Source: Streptomyces sp. NRRL F-5126 (GTDB lineage Bacteria; Actinomycetota; Actinomycetes; Streptomycetales; Streptomycetaceae). From it: a stretch of DNA of 64,000 nucleotides. The position numbers and the translations under genes are program-made. This document shows positions 46,934-55,505 of this stretch, one piece after another. Every line of letters starts with the position of its first letter. Position 1 is the stretch's first letter. The notes under the pieces were generated by a model. The model was not told the origin of the DNA. It ran no database searches and was given only the letters and a program-made list of their open reading frames with translations. Location of the stretch: positions 1-64,000 of the forward strand of contig NZ_JOFZ01000012.1 of NCBI RefSeq assembly GCF_000721265.1, written 5' to 3'.

Positions 46934-47131
46934 ATGAACATCGACTGGGCCTCCGTCGGCGCCGTCTTCGGCGTCAGCCTCCTGGCCACCGTCGGCCTCG
47001 TCGGCCTGTTCGCCCTCGGCACCGTCGGCCTCGCCAAGCAGGGCTCCGCGCTCGTCAGTTCGGCGTCGTACGCCTGTTTCGCCCTGTGCGCCGCGGCCGT
47101 CGGCTACGGGATCTACCTGATCGTCGCCTGA
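46934..47131 (+). CDS. Small two-helix membrane protein downstream of pit (65 aa)
   Basis: The 65-residue protein has two membrane helices (VFGVSLLATVGLVGLFALGTVGL and YACFALCAAAVGYGIYLIV) joined by a short loop. AAGGA is 10 nt before the ATG. I recognise no named family. Its place after the pit gene, with 112 bp between, suggests that it might modulate the transporter, but this is inference. The intervening sequence encodes a His-rich peptide in one frame that I do not consider a gene. Confidence 0.7.
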   Translation: MNIDWASVGAVFGVSLLATVGLVGLFALGTVGLAKQGSALVSSASYACFALCAAAVGYGIYLIVA

Positions 47132-47189
47132 CCGCCGCCCGATCCGCGTCCGGGCCCCGTGTGGCCATTCGCACAGTCCCCCACCGCAG

Positions 47190-47345
47190 GTCAAAGGGGA
47201 GTTGACGGGCGTTGTGGGGCGTGGTGGACTGCCGAGGCCATTACCGCGGCAGCAGCAGAGGAAGCCGGTGCGAATCCGGCGCGGTCCCGCCACTGTCACC
47301 GGTGCGCGCCCACCCGGGCGCCCCGGGAGCCAGGAACTCTCGCAG
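47190..47345 (+). ncRNA. Cobalamin (AdoCbl) riboswitch
   Basis: GGAAGCCGGTGCGAATCCGG (47260-47279) is followed by CGCGGTCCCGCCACTGT (47280-47296), the B12-box region of the cobalamin riboswitch. Upstream paired arms (about 47190-47255) and a closing GAGCCAGGAACTCTCGC (47328-47344) complete the shape. Binding of coenzyme B12 should lower expression of the cobD operon that starts at 47396. The 5' limit is uncertain. Confidence 0.92.
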
Positions 47346-47395
47346 CCGTGTTCACGTCGAGCCGGGGCGCGGACCCTGAGTGAGGACACTGCCCC

Positions 47396-48394
47396 ATGCC
47401 TGCCCGCGGCGCAGCCGTCAAGGCGACCTCCGTGTACGGCGCCGCCGCCGGGCTCGGCCTTCTCGCCGACGCCGTGTTCGGCGATCCGCGCCGCGGCCAC
47501 CCCGTCGCCGCCTTCGGGCGTGCCGCCGGCGCCCTGGAACGCCTCCTGTGGCGTGACGACCGGGCGCGTGGCGCCCTGTACGCCGCCGCCTGCGCGGGCG
47601 GGGCCGTCGGCTGCGCGGCGCTGGCGGCCCGCGCGGTGCGGGGCCGCGACGGCGCGTCCGTCCTGCTGACCGCCGCCTCCGTGTGGGCCGTGGTGGGCGG
47701 CACGTCCCTGGCGCGCGAGGCCTCGCTCGTCGGGGCATCGCTCGCGGCGGGCGACATCGGCGCGGCCCGGGCGCGCCTGCCGCACCTGTGCGGACGCGAC
47801 CCGGAGGGTCTCGACGCACGGCAACTGGCCCGCGCGGTAGTGGAGTCGGTCGCGGAGAACACGTCGGACGCGGTGGTCGGCGCGCTGGTGTGGGGCGCGG
47901 TGGCGGGCGTGCCGGGGCTCGCCGGTTTCCGCGCCGTGAACACGCTGGACGCGATGGTGGGCCACCGCTCGCCGCGCCACCTGCGGTTCGGCTGGGCCGC
48001 CGCACGCCTCGACGACGTGGCCGGGTGGCCGGGCGCACGGCTGACGGCCGCGCTCGCCGTCCTCGCCGGCGGCGCGCCGCGCAGGGCCCTGGACGTCGTA
48101 CGCGCCGACGCGCACCGCCACCCGAGCCCCAACGCGGGTCCCGTGGAGGCGTCGTTCGCCGGGGCGCTCGGCGTGCGGCTCGGCGGGACGCTGGCGTACG
48201 GCGGGCGAGTGGAGAATCGGCCGGTGCTCGGCGGTGGCCTGCCCGAGGTGGAGGTCGCGGACATCTCGCGCGCGGTGCGGCTGTCGCGGCGAGTGACGTG
48301 GCTCGCGCTCGCCGCGTGTGTGGCGGGGCGGTCCGCGTGGGGAGCCATACGGGGATCCGCGGGCGGTCCGCGGGGCGGGGAGGCACGGCGGTGA
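47396..48394 (+). CDS. cobD: Adenosylcobinamide-phosphate synthase CobD/CbiB
   Basis: The 332-residue membrane enzyme attaches the aminopropanol arm to adenosylcobyric acid. Family marks: LLADAVFGDPRRGHPVAAFGR, ARAVVESVAENTSDAVVGALVWGAVAGVPGLAGFRAVNTLDAMVG and RHPSPNAGPVEASFAGALGVRLGG. It is the first gene after the riboswitch and overlaps cobQ by GTGA. Note that cobD means something else in Salmonella. Confidence 0.93.
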   Translation: MPARGAAVKATSVYGAAAGLGLLADAVFGDPRRGHPVAAFGRAAGALERLLWRDDRARGALYAAACAGGAVGCAALAARAVRGRDGASVLLTAASVWAVVGGTSLAREASLVGASLAAGDIGAARARLPHLCGRDPEGLDARQLARAVVESVAENTSDAVVGALVWGAVAGVPGLAGFRAVNTLDAMVGHRSPRHLRFGWAAARLDDVAGWPGARLTAALAVLAGGAPRRALDVVRADAHRHPSPNAGPVEASFAGALGVRLGGTLAYGGRVENRPVLGGGLPEVEVADISRAVRLSRRVTWLALAACVAGRSAWGAIRGSAGGPRGGEARR

Positions 48395-49932
48395 GCGGCG
48401 GACGGGCGCGGGGCGGCGGCCTGCTGGTGGCGGGGACGACGTCGGACGCGGGCAAGAGCGTGGTCACCGCGGGCATTCTGCGCTGGCTGGTGCGCCAGGG
48501 CATGAAGGTGGCGCCGTTCAAGGGCCAGAACATGTCGCTGAACTCGTTCGTGACGCGCGAGGGCGCGGAGATCGGCCGGGCGCAGGCCATGCAGGCGAGC
48601 GCGGCCGGGATCGAGCCGACCGCGCTGATGAACCCCGTGCTGCTGAAGCCGGGTGGCGACAGCCGCAGCCAGGTGGTGCTGATGGGCACTCCCGTGGGCG
48701 AGCTGAGCGCGCGCGGCTACCACGGCGGCCGCCAGGAGACGCTGCTCGGCACGGTGCTCGACTGCCTGGACGAGCTGCGCTCCCGGTACGACGCGGTGAT
48801 CTGCGAGGGGGCCGGCAGCCCGGCTGAGATCAACCTGCGCCGCACGGACATCGTCAACATGGGGGTCGCGCGGGCCGCCCGGCTGCCGGTGGTGGTGGTC
48901 GGCGACATCGACCGCGGCGGCGTCTTCGCGTCGTTCTTCGGCACGACGGCGCTGCTTTCCCGGGAGGATCAGGAGCTGGTCGCCGGGTACCTGGTGAACA
49001 AGTTCAGGGGCGACGTGTCCCTGCTGACGCCGGGTCTCGACATGCTGCGCGGGCTGACGGGGCGTGAGACGTACGGGGTGCTGCCGTGGCGCGACGGCCT
49101 CGGCATCGACGAGGAGGACGGCGGCCTCGGCGCGCGCGCCGCGCGGCCCGTGCTGCCGCCGGTGGGCGACGAGGTGCTGCGTGTCGCGGTGTGCGCGGTG
49201 CCGCTGATGTCGAACTTCACGGACGTGGACGCGCTGTCGGCCGAACCGGGCGTGCGGGTCAGGTTCGTGGACCGCGCGGACGACGCCGTCGACGCGGACC
49301 TCCTGGTGGTGCCGGGCACCAGGGGGACGGTTCGCGCGCTGGCCTGGCTGCGGGAGCGCGGCTTCGGGTCCGAACTGGCACGGCGGGCGGCGAGCCGGCT
49401 GCCGGTGCTCGGCATCTGCGGCGGCTACCAGGTGCTGGGCGGGTGTATCGAGGACGACGTCGAGTCGCGGGCCGGGACGGTGCCCGGCCTCGGCCTGCTG
49501 CCCGTCCGGGTGCGCTTCGCCGCGGAGAAGACGCTGGCGCGGCCGGTGGGGACGGCGCTGGGCGAGCGCGTCGAAGGGTACGAGATCCACCACGGGGTCG
49601 CGTCGGTGGAGGGCGGCGAGCCGTTCGTCACGTACACCGGCACTGCCGGTCAGGACCCGGACGGCTGCGTGGTCGGCGCGGTCCGTGGCACGCACTGGCA
49701 CGGGGTGCTGGAGAACGACGCGTTCAGGCGCGCGTACCTGACGGAGGTGGCCCGCGAGAGCGGCCGCCGCTTCGTGGTGGCGCCCGGCACCGAGTTCGGC
49801 GCGGTGCGCGAGGCCCAACTCGACCGGCTCGCCGACCTGGTGGAGGAGCACGCGGACACGGCGGCGCTGCTGCGGCTGATCGAGACGGGCCCGCCGCCAG
49901 GACTCCCGTTCGTCCCGCCGGGAGCGCCGTGA
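48391..49932 (+). CDS. cobQ: Cobyric acid synthase CobQ
   Basis: The 513-residue protein amidates adenosylcobyrinic acid a,c-diamide four times to give adenosylcobyric acid. It has the N-terminal ATP-binding P-loop AGTTSDAGKS and KGQNMSLNSFV, a DIDRGGVFAS segment and a C-terminal class I glutamine amidotransferase (nucleophile Cys in LGICGGYQ near residue 346, His in THWHG near 435). GGGAGG lies 7 nt before the GTG, and it overlaps cobD by 4 bp. Its stop overlaps a possible small ORF start. Confidence 0.95.
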   Translation: MSGGRARGGGLLVAGTTSDAGKSVVTAGILRWLVRQGMKVAPFKGQNMSLNSFVTREGAEIGRAQAMQASAAGIEPTALMNPVLLKPGGDSRSQVVLMGTPVGELSARGYHGGRQETLLGTVLDCLDELRSRYDAVICEGAGSPAEINLRRTDIVNMGVARAARLPVVVVGDIDRGGVFASFFGTTALLSREDQELVAGYLVNKFRGDVSLLTPGLDMLRGLTGRETYGVLPWRDGLGIDEEDGGLGARAARPVLPPVGDEVLRVAVCAVPLMSNFTDVDALSAEPGVRVRFVDRADDAVDADLLVVPGTRGTVRALAWLRERGFGSELARRAASRLPVLGICGGYQVLGGCIEDDVESRAGTVPGLGLLPVRVRFAAEKTLARPVGTALGERVEGYEIHHGVASVEGGEPFVTYTGTAGQDPDGCVVGAVRGTHWHGVLENDAFRRAYLTEVARESGRRFVVAPGTEFGAVREAQLDRLADLVEEHADTAALLRLIETGPPPGLPFVPPGAP

Positions 49933-50354
49933 GCGCCGCCGCGCTCGCGCCGGGAGGCGCGGTGGCCCGTGGCCATGCCGGCGACCCGTCCCGCCGCTCG
50001 CCCCACGTACGCGGCGCCGCCGCCACGCGGACCCCGACCGCACCCACGTCCGGGAACGCGGACGCGGCGCACATGGACGGCGCCCCGCCCGGCGGCGCGT
50101 GCGCCTGCGGCACCGCCTCGGCTCGCAGCCGTGCAGGGGCTTGCGGCCCTCCGGCCCGCGCCCGAATTCGCACCGGGTGGGCGGGTCTTGCGTGTGCCGC
50201 GCCGCCACGCGGCCTTCGGCTGCGGTCGGCGGGGCGTCACGCGGCTCGCCCCCGGCACGAGGAGGCGCCGCGGCGCGTGCGCCCGGCCGCGGCCGCCGGC
50301 CCACCCGTCCACGCGCACGTCCCGAACGGCTCACGTCGTCAAGGAGATTCATGA
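49929..50354 (+). CDS. Candidate 141-residue ORF bridging cobQ and the chelatase gene
   Basis: A frame starting with GTG (49929) overlaps the cobQ stop as GTGA and ends with a TGA that overlaps the next ATG as ATGA (50351). This is the usual geometry of coupled genes. The product is Ala/Arg/Pro-rich with a few Cys residues (GGACACGTAS) and no motif I know. Codon bias is strong in the first about 65 codons and weaker later. It could be a real small gene, or a remnant of a deleted gene such as cobN. I give it low weight. Confidence 0.3.
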   Translation: MSAAALAPGGAVARGHAGDPSRRSPHVRGAAATRTPTAPTSGNADAAHMDGAPPGGACACGTASARSRAGACGPPARARIRTGWAGLACAAPPRGLRLRSAGRHAARPRHEEAPRRVRPAAAAGPPVHAHVPNGSRRQGDS

Positions 50355-52444
50355 CCACCCCGTATCCCTTCACCGCCGTCGTCGGCATGGACGATCTCCG
50401 GCTCGCCCTGCTGCTGAACGCCGTCAGCCCCGCCGTCGGCGGGGTGCTCGTGCGCGGTGAGAAAGGCACCGCCAAGTCGACCGCCGTGCGGGCTCTTTCG
50501 GCGCTGCTGCCGCAGGTCGGTGTCGTCGCCGGGTGCAGGTTCTCCTGCGACCCGGCAGCGCCCGACCCGCTGTGCCCCGACGGGCCGCACGGCAACGAGC
50601 CCACCGTGCACCGGCCCTCGCGCATGGTGGAGCTGCCGGTCGGCGCCTCCGAGGACCGGCTCGTCGGCGCGCTCGACATCGAGCGCGCGCTCGCGGAGGG
50701 TGTGAAGGCCTTCGAGCCCGGGCTGCTCGCCGAGGCGCACCGCGGTGTGCTCTACGTCGACGAGGTCAACCTCCTCCACGACCACCTGGTGGACCTGCTG
50801 CTCGACGCGGCCGCCATGGGCGCCTCGTACGTCGAGCGGGAGGGCGTGTCGGTGCGGCACGCGTCACGGTTCCTGCTCGTCGGCACCATGAACCCGGAAG
50901 AGGGGGAGCTGCGCCCGCAGTTGCTCGACCGGTTCGGCCTGACGGTGGAGGTCGCCGCCTCGCGCGAGCCCGGCAGCCGCGTCGAGGTGGTGCGTCGCCG
51001 CCTGGCGTACGACGACGACCCCGAGGCGTTCGCCGCGCGCTGGGAGGAGCAGGAGGGCGCCCTGCGGGAACGCATCGCCGCGGCCCGCGCGCTGCTGCCC
51101 GAGGTCACTCTCGACGACGGTGTCCTGCACCGGATCGCGGCCACCTGCGCGGCTTTCGAGGTGGACGGCATGCGGGCCGACATCGTCATGGCGCGCACCG
51201 CGACGGCGCTCGCCGCGTGGGCTGGGCGCACCGCCGTGACCGCGGACGACGTGCGGCAGGCCGCGCTGCTCGCCCTCCCGCACCGCAGGCGCCGCAACCC
51301 GTTCGACGCGCCGGGGCTCGACGAGGACAAGCTCGACGAGACCCTGGCCGGCCCCGCGGCCGAACCGGACGCCGGGGAGGGCGGCGAGGGCCCCGACGAC
51401 GACCCCGACCCCGGTTCCGGCGGGCCTGGCGGCCGCGGCCCGGACGACCAGGGGCCCCAGGACCCGGGCGGCCAGGCGTCCGGCGGCGCGGGCGATTCCG
51501 GGCCGTCCGAGGGCGGCGTCCCCGCGCAGGGCTCACCGCAGGCCCCCGAGCGGCCCGCGGCCAGGGCCTGGGAGCCGTTTCGCGCGAAGGTCCTCACCGT
51601 TCCCGGGCTCGGCGAGGGAGCGGCGGGGCGCAGGTCGCGGGCGCGCACGGAACACGGCAGGACCACGGGGTCCAGGCGCCCACGCGGGGCGCTGACCAAG
51701 CTGCACCTGGCGGCCACCGTCCGGGCGGCCGCCCCCCACCAGCGGGCGCGCGGGCGCGCGGGGCGCGGCCTCGTGGTGCGCGCCGACGACCTACGGCAGG
51801 CGACGCGCGAGGGCCGCGAGGGCAATCTCGTGCTGTTCGTGGTGGACGCGTCGGGCTCGATGGCGGCCCGCAGGCGGATGGGGGCCGTGAAGGGCGCCGT
51901 GCTGTCGTTGCTGCTCGACGCGTACCAGCGGCGCGACAAGGTCGGCCTCATCACCTTCCGGGGGCGCGACGCGTCGCTCGCGCTGCCGCCCACCTCGTCC
52001 GTCGACGCGGCGGCCGCCCGGCTCGACTCCCTGCCCACCGGGGGCCGCACGCCGCTGGCGGCGGGGCTGCTCAAGGCGCACGACGTGCTGCGCGTCGAGC
52101 GGCTGCGCGACCCCGCACGGCGTGCGCTGCTCGTCGTCGTCACGGACGGCAGGGCGACGGCCGCCGGCGGCGGCGACGCGGTCGGGCAGGCGGCTCGCGC
52201 GGCGCGGCTGCACGCGGCACAGGGCGTGGCGTCCGTCGTCGTGGACTGCGAGTCGGGGCCGGTGCGGCTGGGACTCGCCGCCTCGCTCGCGACCGCGCTC
52301 GGCGCCACCGCGGTGACGCTCGACGAGCTGCGTGCCGACTCGATCGCCGGGCTCGTCAAGGACGTGCGCGGCGGGCGCACCGCACATGGCGGGGAGCGCA
52401 CCGCACATGACCGCATCACAGGACAAGCTCGGAGGGCCGCCTGA
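50351..52444 (+). CDS. Putative cobaltochelatase (AAA plus VWA, ChlI/ChlD fusion)
   Basis: The 697-residue protein joins an AAA+ module (VRGEKGTAKST Walker A near residue 36; LYVDEVNLL Walker B near 136; GTMNPEEGELRPQLLDRFGL sensor) with a C-terminal VWA domain (VVDASGSM MIDAS near 498), linked by a Gly/Asp/Pro-rich acidic region (about 335-425). This is the ChlID type that works with CobN to insert cobalt in the aerobic pathway. Here CobN is not encoded beside it. AAGGAG is 4 nt before the ATG. Confidence 0.88.
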   Translation: MTTPYPFTAVVGMDDLRLALLLNAVSPAVGGVLVRGEKGTAKSTAVRALSALLPQVGVVAGCRFSCDPAAPDPLCPDGPHGNEPTVHRPSRMVELPVGASEDRLVGALDIERALAEGVKAFEPGLLAEAHRGVLYVDEVNLLHDHLVDLLLDAAAMGASYVEREGVSVRHASRFLLVGTMNPEEGELRPQLLDRFGLTVEVAASREPGSRVEVVRRRLAYDDDPEAFAARWEEQEGALRERIAAARALLPEVTLDDGVLHRIAATCAAFEVDGMRADIVMARTATALAAWAGRTAVTADDVRQAALLALPHRRRRNPFDAPGLDEDKLDETLAGPAAEPDAGEGGEGPDDDPDPGSGGPGGRGPDDQGPQDPGGQASGGAGDSGPSEGGVPAQGSPQAPERPAARAWEPFRAKVLTVPGLGEGAAGRRSRARTEHGRTTGSRRPRGALTKLHLAATVRAAAPHQRARGRAGRGLVVRADDLRQATREGREGNLVLFVVDASGSMAARRRMGAVKGAVLSLLLDAYQRRDKVGLITFRGRDASLALPPTSSVDAAAARLDSLPTGGRTPLAAGLLKAHDVLRVERLRDPARRALLVVVTDGRATAAGGGDAVGQAARAARLHAAQGVASVVVDCESGPVRLGLAASLATALGATAVTLDELRADSIAGLVKDVRGGRTAHGGERTAHDRITGQARRAA

Positions 52445-53043
52445 TGCCGCAGGGAAAGCCGGAATCCGTCCCCGACGACGGGCTCACCACGCGCCAGCGC
52501 CGCAACCGGCCGCTGGTCCTCGTGCACACGGGCCCCGGCAAGGGCAAGTCGACCGCCGCGTTCGGTCTGGCGCTCCGGGCGTGGACGCAGGGATGGCCGG
52601 TCGGGGTGTTCCAGTTCGTGAAGTCGGCGAAGTGGCGCGTCGGCGAGGAGAAGGCGCTCAGGACGCTCGGCGCGAGCGGCGAGGGCGGGACCGTGGCCTG
52701 GCACAAGATGGGCGAGGGCTGGTCCTGGGTGCAGCGCGACAGCCAGCTGTCCAACGAGGAGGCGGCGAGGGAGGGCTGGGAGCAGGTCAAGCGCGACCTC
52801 GCGGCCGAGACGCACCGGCTGTACGTGCTTGACGAGTTCGCGTACCCGCTGCACTGGGGTTGGGTGGACACGGCCGAGGTGATCGAGGTCCTGCGGGAGA
52901 GGCCGGGCACCCAGCACGTGGTGATCACGGGCAGGAACGCGCCGCGGGAACTGCTGGACTTCGCGGACCTGGTGACGGAGATGACGAAGGTGAAGCACCC
53001 GATGGACGCGGGTCAGAAGGGCCAGCGGGGCATCGAATGGTGA
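52444..53043 (+). CDS. cobO: Cob(I)yrinic acid a,c-diamide adenosyltransferase
   Basis: The 199-residue protein adds the adenosyl group to the reduced cobalt of corrinoids. It has the CobO/BtuR P-loop VHTGPGKGKSTAAFGLALRAWTQG, FVKSAKWRVGEEKAL, YVLDEFAYPLHWGW and VITGRNAPRELLDFADLVTEM. Its ATG shares one base with the upstream stop (TGATG), so the genes are coupled. Confidence 0.94.
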   Translation: MPQGKPESVPDDGLTTRQRRNRPLVLVHTGPGKGKSTAAFGLALRAWTQGWPVGVFQFVKSAKWRVGEEKALRTLGASGEGGTVAWHKMGEGWSWVQRDSQLSNEEAAREGWEQVKRDLAAETHRLYVLDEFAYPLHWGWVDTAEVIEVLRERPGTQHVVITGRNAPRELLDFADLVTEMTKVKHPMDAGQKGQRGIEW

Positions 53044-53116
53044 CCCGGGGAGCCACCGCGAGGCCGCACCGGCGCGCCGCGGCGGACGGGGCGCGGCCGG
53101 AGGCGGTGGCAGCGCC

Positions 53117-54514
53117 GTGACCGCCGTTCCCAGGCTGGTCGTCGCGGCGCCCTCGTCGGGCAGCGGCAAGACCACCGTGGCGACGGGCCTGATGGCCGCG
53201 TTCTCGCAGCGCGGTCTGGCCGTCTCGCCGCACAAGGTCGGGCCCGACTACATCGACTCCGGGTACCACACCCTGGCCGTCTCGGGCGGCGGCCCCGTGC
53301 GGCGGCCCGGCCGCAACCTGGACGCGTACATGTGCGGCCCCGAGCTGATGGCGCCGCTGTTCGCGCACGGCGCCGAGGGGTGCGACCTGGCCGTGGTCGA
53401 GGGTGTCATGGGGCTGTACGACGGCGCGGCCGGCCAGGGCGAGCTGGCGTCGACGGCGCAGGTGGCGAAGGTGCTGCGCGCGCCGGTCGTCCTGGTGGTG
53501 GACGCGTCCTCGCAGTCGCGGTCGGTCGCCGCGCTCGTGCACGGGTTCCTGTCGTTCGACCCGGACGTGCGGATCGGCGGCGTGATCCTGAACAAGGTCG
53601 GTTCGGACCGCCACGAGGAGCTGCTGCGCGAGGCCCTGGAGGAGTGCGGTGTGCCGGTGCTCGGGGCACTGCGCAGGTCCGACGGGGTGAGCGCGCCGTC
53701 GCGCCATCTGGGGCTCGTCCCCGTGGCCGAGCGGCACACGGACGCGCTCGCCGCGACCCGCGCGCTCGCCGAGCACGTAAGGGCGGGGTGCGACCTCGAC
53801 GGGCTGCTGGCGCTCGCGCGCTCGGCGCCGCCGCTGGACGCGGCGGCGTGGGACCCGGTGGCGGCGGTGGGCGGCGGACCCGCGGTGGGCGGCGAGCCGG
53901 CGACGGCGGGGCGGCCGGTCGTCGCCGTCGCGGGCGGTTCGGCGTTCACGTTCTCGTACGCGGAGCAGACGGAGCTGCTGGCGGCGGCGGGCGCCGAGGT
54001 CGTGTCCTTCGACCCGCTGCGTGACGACGGGCTGCCGCCAGGCACCGCCGGTCTTGTGGTGGGCGGCGGGTTCCCCGAGGTGTACGCGCCTGAGCTGTCG
54101 GCCAACGACGAGCTGCGCAGGGCGGTGGCCGCGCTGGCGCACTCGGGTGCGCCGGTGGCGGCCGAGTGCGCCGGGCTGCTGTACCTCGCGCGGTCGCTGG
54201 ACGGCCGGCCGATGTGCGGGGTGCTGGACGCGGACGCGCGCATGACGGACCGGCTGACGCTCGGCTACCGGGAGGCCGTCGCCGTCGGCGACAGCGCGAT
54301 CGCCGAGGCGGGGGCGCGGGCGCGCGGGCACGAGTTCCACCGCACGGTGCTGGAACCGCGCGCGGGCACGTATCCGGCGTGGGGTTTCGTGCGGCCCGAG
54401 CGCCGCACGGAGGGTTTCGTGCGGCGCGGGGTGCACGCCAGCTACCTGCACACGCACTGGGCGGCCACGCCGGACGCGGCGCGCCGCTTCGTGGCGCGGG
54501 CGGCGCGCGCGTGA
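53117..54514 (+). CDS. cobB: Cobyrinic/hydrogenobyrinic acid a,c-diamide synthase CobB
   Basis: The 465-residue enzyme amidates the a and c side chains using glutamine and ATP. Marks: P-loop APSSGSGKTT (residues about 10-19), HKVGPDYIDSGYH, VEGVMGLYDG and a C-terminal glutaminase domain (GGGFPEVYA, Cys in ECAGLLYLA near 352, His in HASYLHTHW). A GTG start is used after a 73-bp gap. It is the last plus-strand gene before the ZIP gene on the minus strand. Confidence 0.94.
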   Translation: MTAVPRLVVAAPSSGSGKTTVATGLMAAFSQRGLAVSPHKVGPDYIDSGYHTLAVSGGGPVRRPGRNLDAYMCGPELMAPLFAHGAEGCDLAVVEGVMGLYDGAAGQGELASTAQVAKVLRAPVVLVVDASSQSRSVAALVHGFLSFDPDVRIGGVILNKVGSDRHEELLREALEECGVPVLGALRRSDGVSAPSRHLGLVPVAERHTDALAATRALAEHVRAGCDLDGLLALARSAPPLDAAAWDPVAAVGGGPAVGGEPATAGRPVVAVAGGSAFTFSYAEQTELLAAAGAEVVSFDPLRDDGLPPGTAGLVVGGGFPEVYAPELSANDELRRAVAALAHSGAPVAAECAGLLYLARSLDGRPMCGVLDADARMTDRLTLGYREAVAVGDSAIAEAGARARGHEFHRTVLEPRAGTYPAWGFVRPERRTEGFVRRGVHASYLHTHWAATPDAARRFVARAARA

Positions 54515-54567
54515 ACGGGTGGTGCGCCCGCGCGGCCGGCTCGGGTGCCGCGCGCCGGGGCGTGCGG

Positions 54568-55443
54568 TCAGCCCGCCACGCCCACCACCAGCCAGATGAA
54601 CGCGACTCCGAGCACCGTGCACAGCAGCGTGGAGCGTGCGGGGTGCTCGTGGTGGGCCTCGGGGAGGATCTCGGCGGCGGCGAGGTAGAGCAGAGCGCCG
54701 CCGAAGAACCCGAGGTAGCTGCCGAGCAGTTCCTCGGGGAGCGTGAAGAACAGGGTCGTCGCGGCGCCCACCATCGGGGCGACGGCGTCCGCGAAGAGCA
54801 TGGCGAGCGCTTTGCGGCGGGCGTTCCCGTACAGGCTGGTGATCGTGTACGTGTTGAAGCCGTCGGCGAAGTCGTGGGCGATCACCGCGAGGGCGACCGC
54901 CGTGCCTATCGCCCCGCCCACCTGGAAGGCGGCGCCGAGCGCGACGCCGTCCATCAGGCTGTGGCCGACCATCGCGGCGGCCGCGGTGAGGCCGAAGCGC
55001 GGTTCGCGCGCGGTGCCGCCCGGGCCGCGCGCGGGCGCATGAGCGTGCCCGTGCTCGTGCGCCGTCTGAGTGTGTGCCCCGGCGTTCCCGGAGGCGCCGG
55101 CGTGCGCGGCGGCCGCCTCAGGCGCGGTCCCGGCGGCCGGCGGCGGCTCCACGTCCTCGCCGCCGTGCGCGGTCTGCCGGGTCGCGAGGAGGCGCTCGAC
55201 CAGATGGGCGACGAGGAAGCCGCCGACGAACAGCAGCAGCGCCTGCGGGACGCCCAGAACCTCGCGGCTCGCGGCGGAGATCGCCTCGGGCAGCAGGTCG
55301 AGCCCGACGACGCCGAGCATCAGCCCGCCCGCGAGGCCGAGCACGAGGTGGCGGCGGTCGGTGACGCGTTGCGCCGTCCAGCCGCCGAACAGCGTCATCA
55401 GGAACGCGCCGAGCGCGACGAACACCGCCATGAGCCCCTGCAT
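54568..55443 (-). CDS. ZIP-family divalent metal transporter
   Basis: The 291-residue protein has about eight helices and the ZIP pattern: conserved metal residues in HSLMDGVALGAA, HDFADGFNTYT and AAEILPEAHHEH, and a central His-rich loop (HTQTAHEHGHAHAP). ZIP proteins take up Zn2+, Fe2+, Mn2+ or Co2+. It is antisense to the surrounding cobalamin genes, convergent with cobB and divergent from the CobE-CobC gene. Cobalt supply for cobalamin is a reasonable guess, but zinc is the more common substrate. Confidence 0.85.
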   Translation of the reverse strand: MQGLMAVFVALGAFLMTLFGGWTAQRVTDRRHLVLGLAGGLMLGVVGLDLLPEAISAASREVLGVPQALLLFVGGFLVAHLVERLLATRQTAHGGEDVEPPPAAGTAPEAAAAHAGASGNAGAHTQTAHEHGHAHAPARGPGGTAREPRFGLTAAAAMVGHSLMDGVALGAAFQVGGAIGTAVALAVIAHDFADGFNTYTITSLYGNARRKALAMLFADAVAPMVGAATTLFFTLPEELLGSYLGFFGGALLYLAAAEILPEAHHEHPARSTLLCTVLGVAFIWLVVGVAG

Positions 55444-55505
55444 AGCCGATCACTGCCGCCCCGCGCACATCCGGAGCCCTCCAGGGGCCCGTATGGAGGC
55501 CAGTC

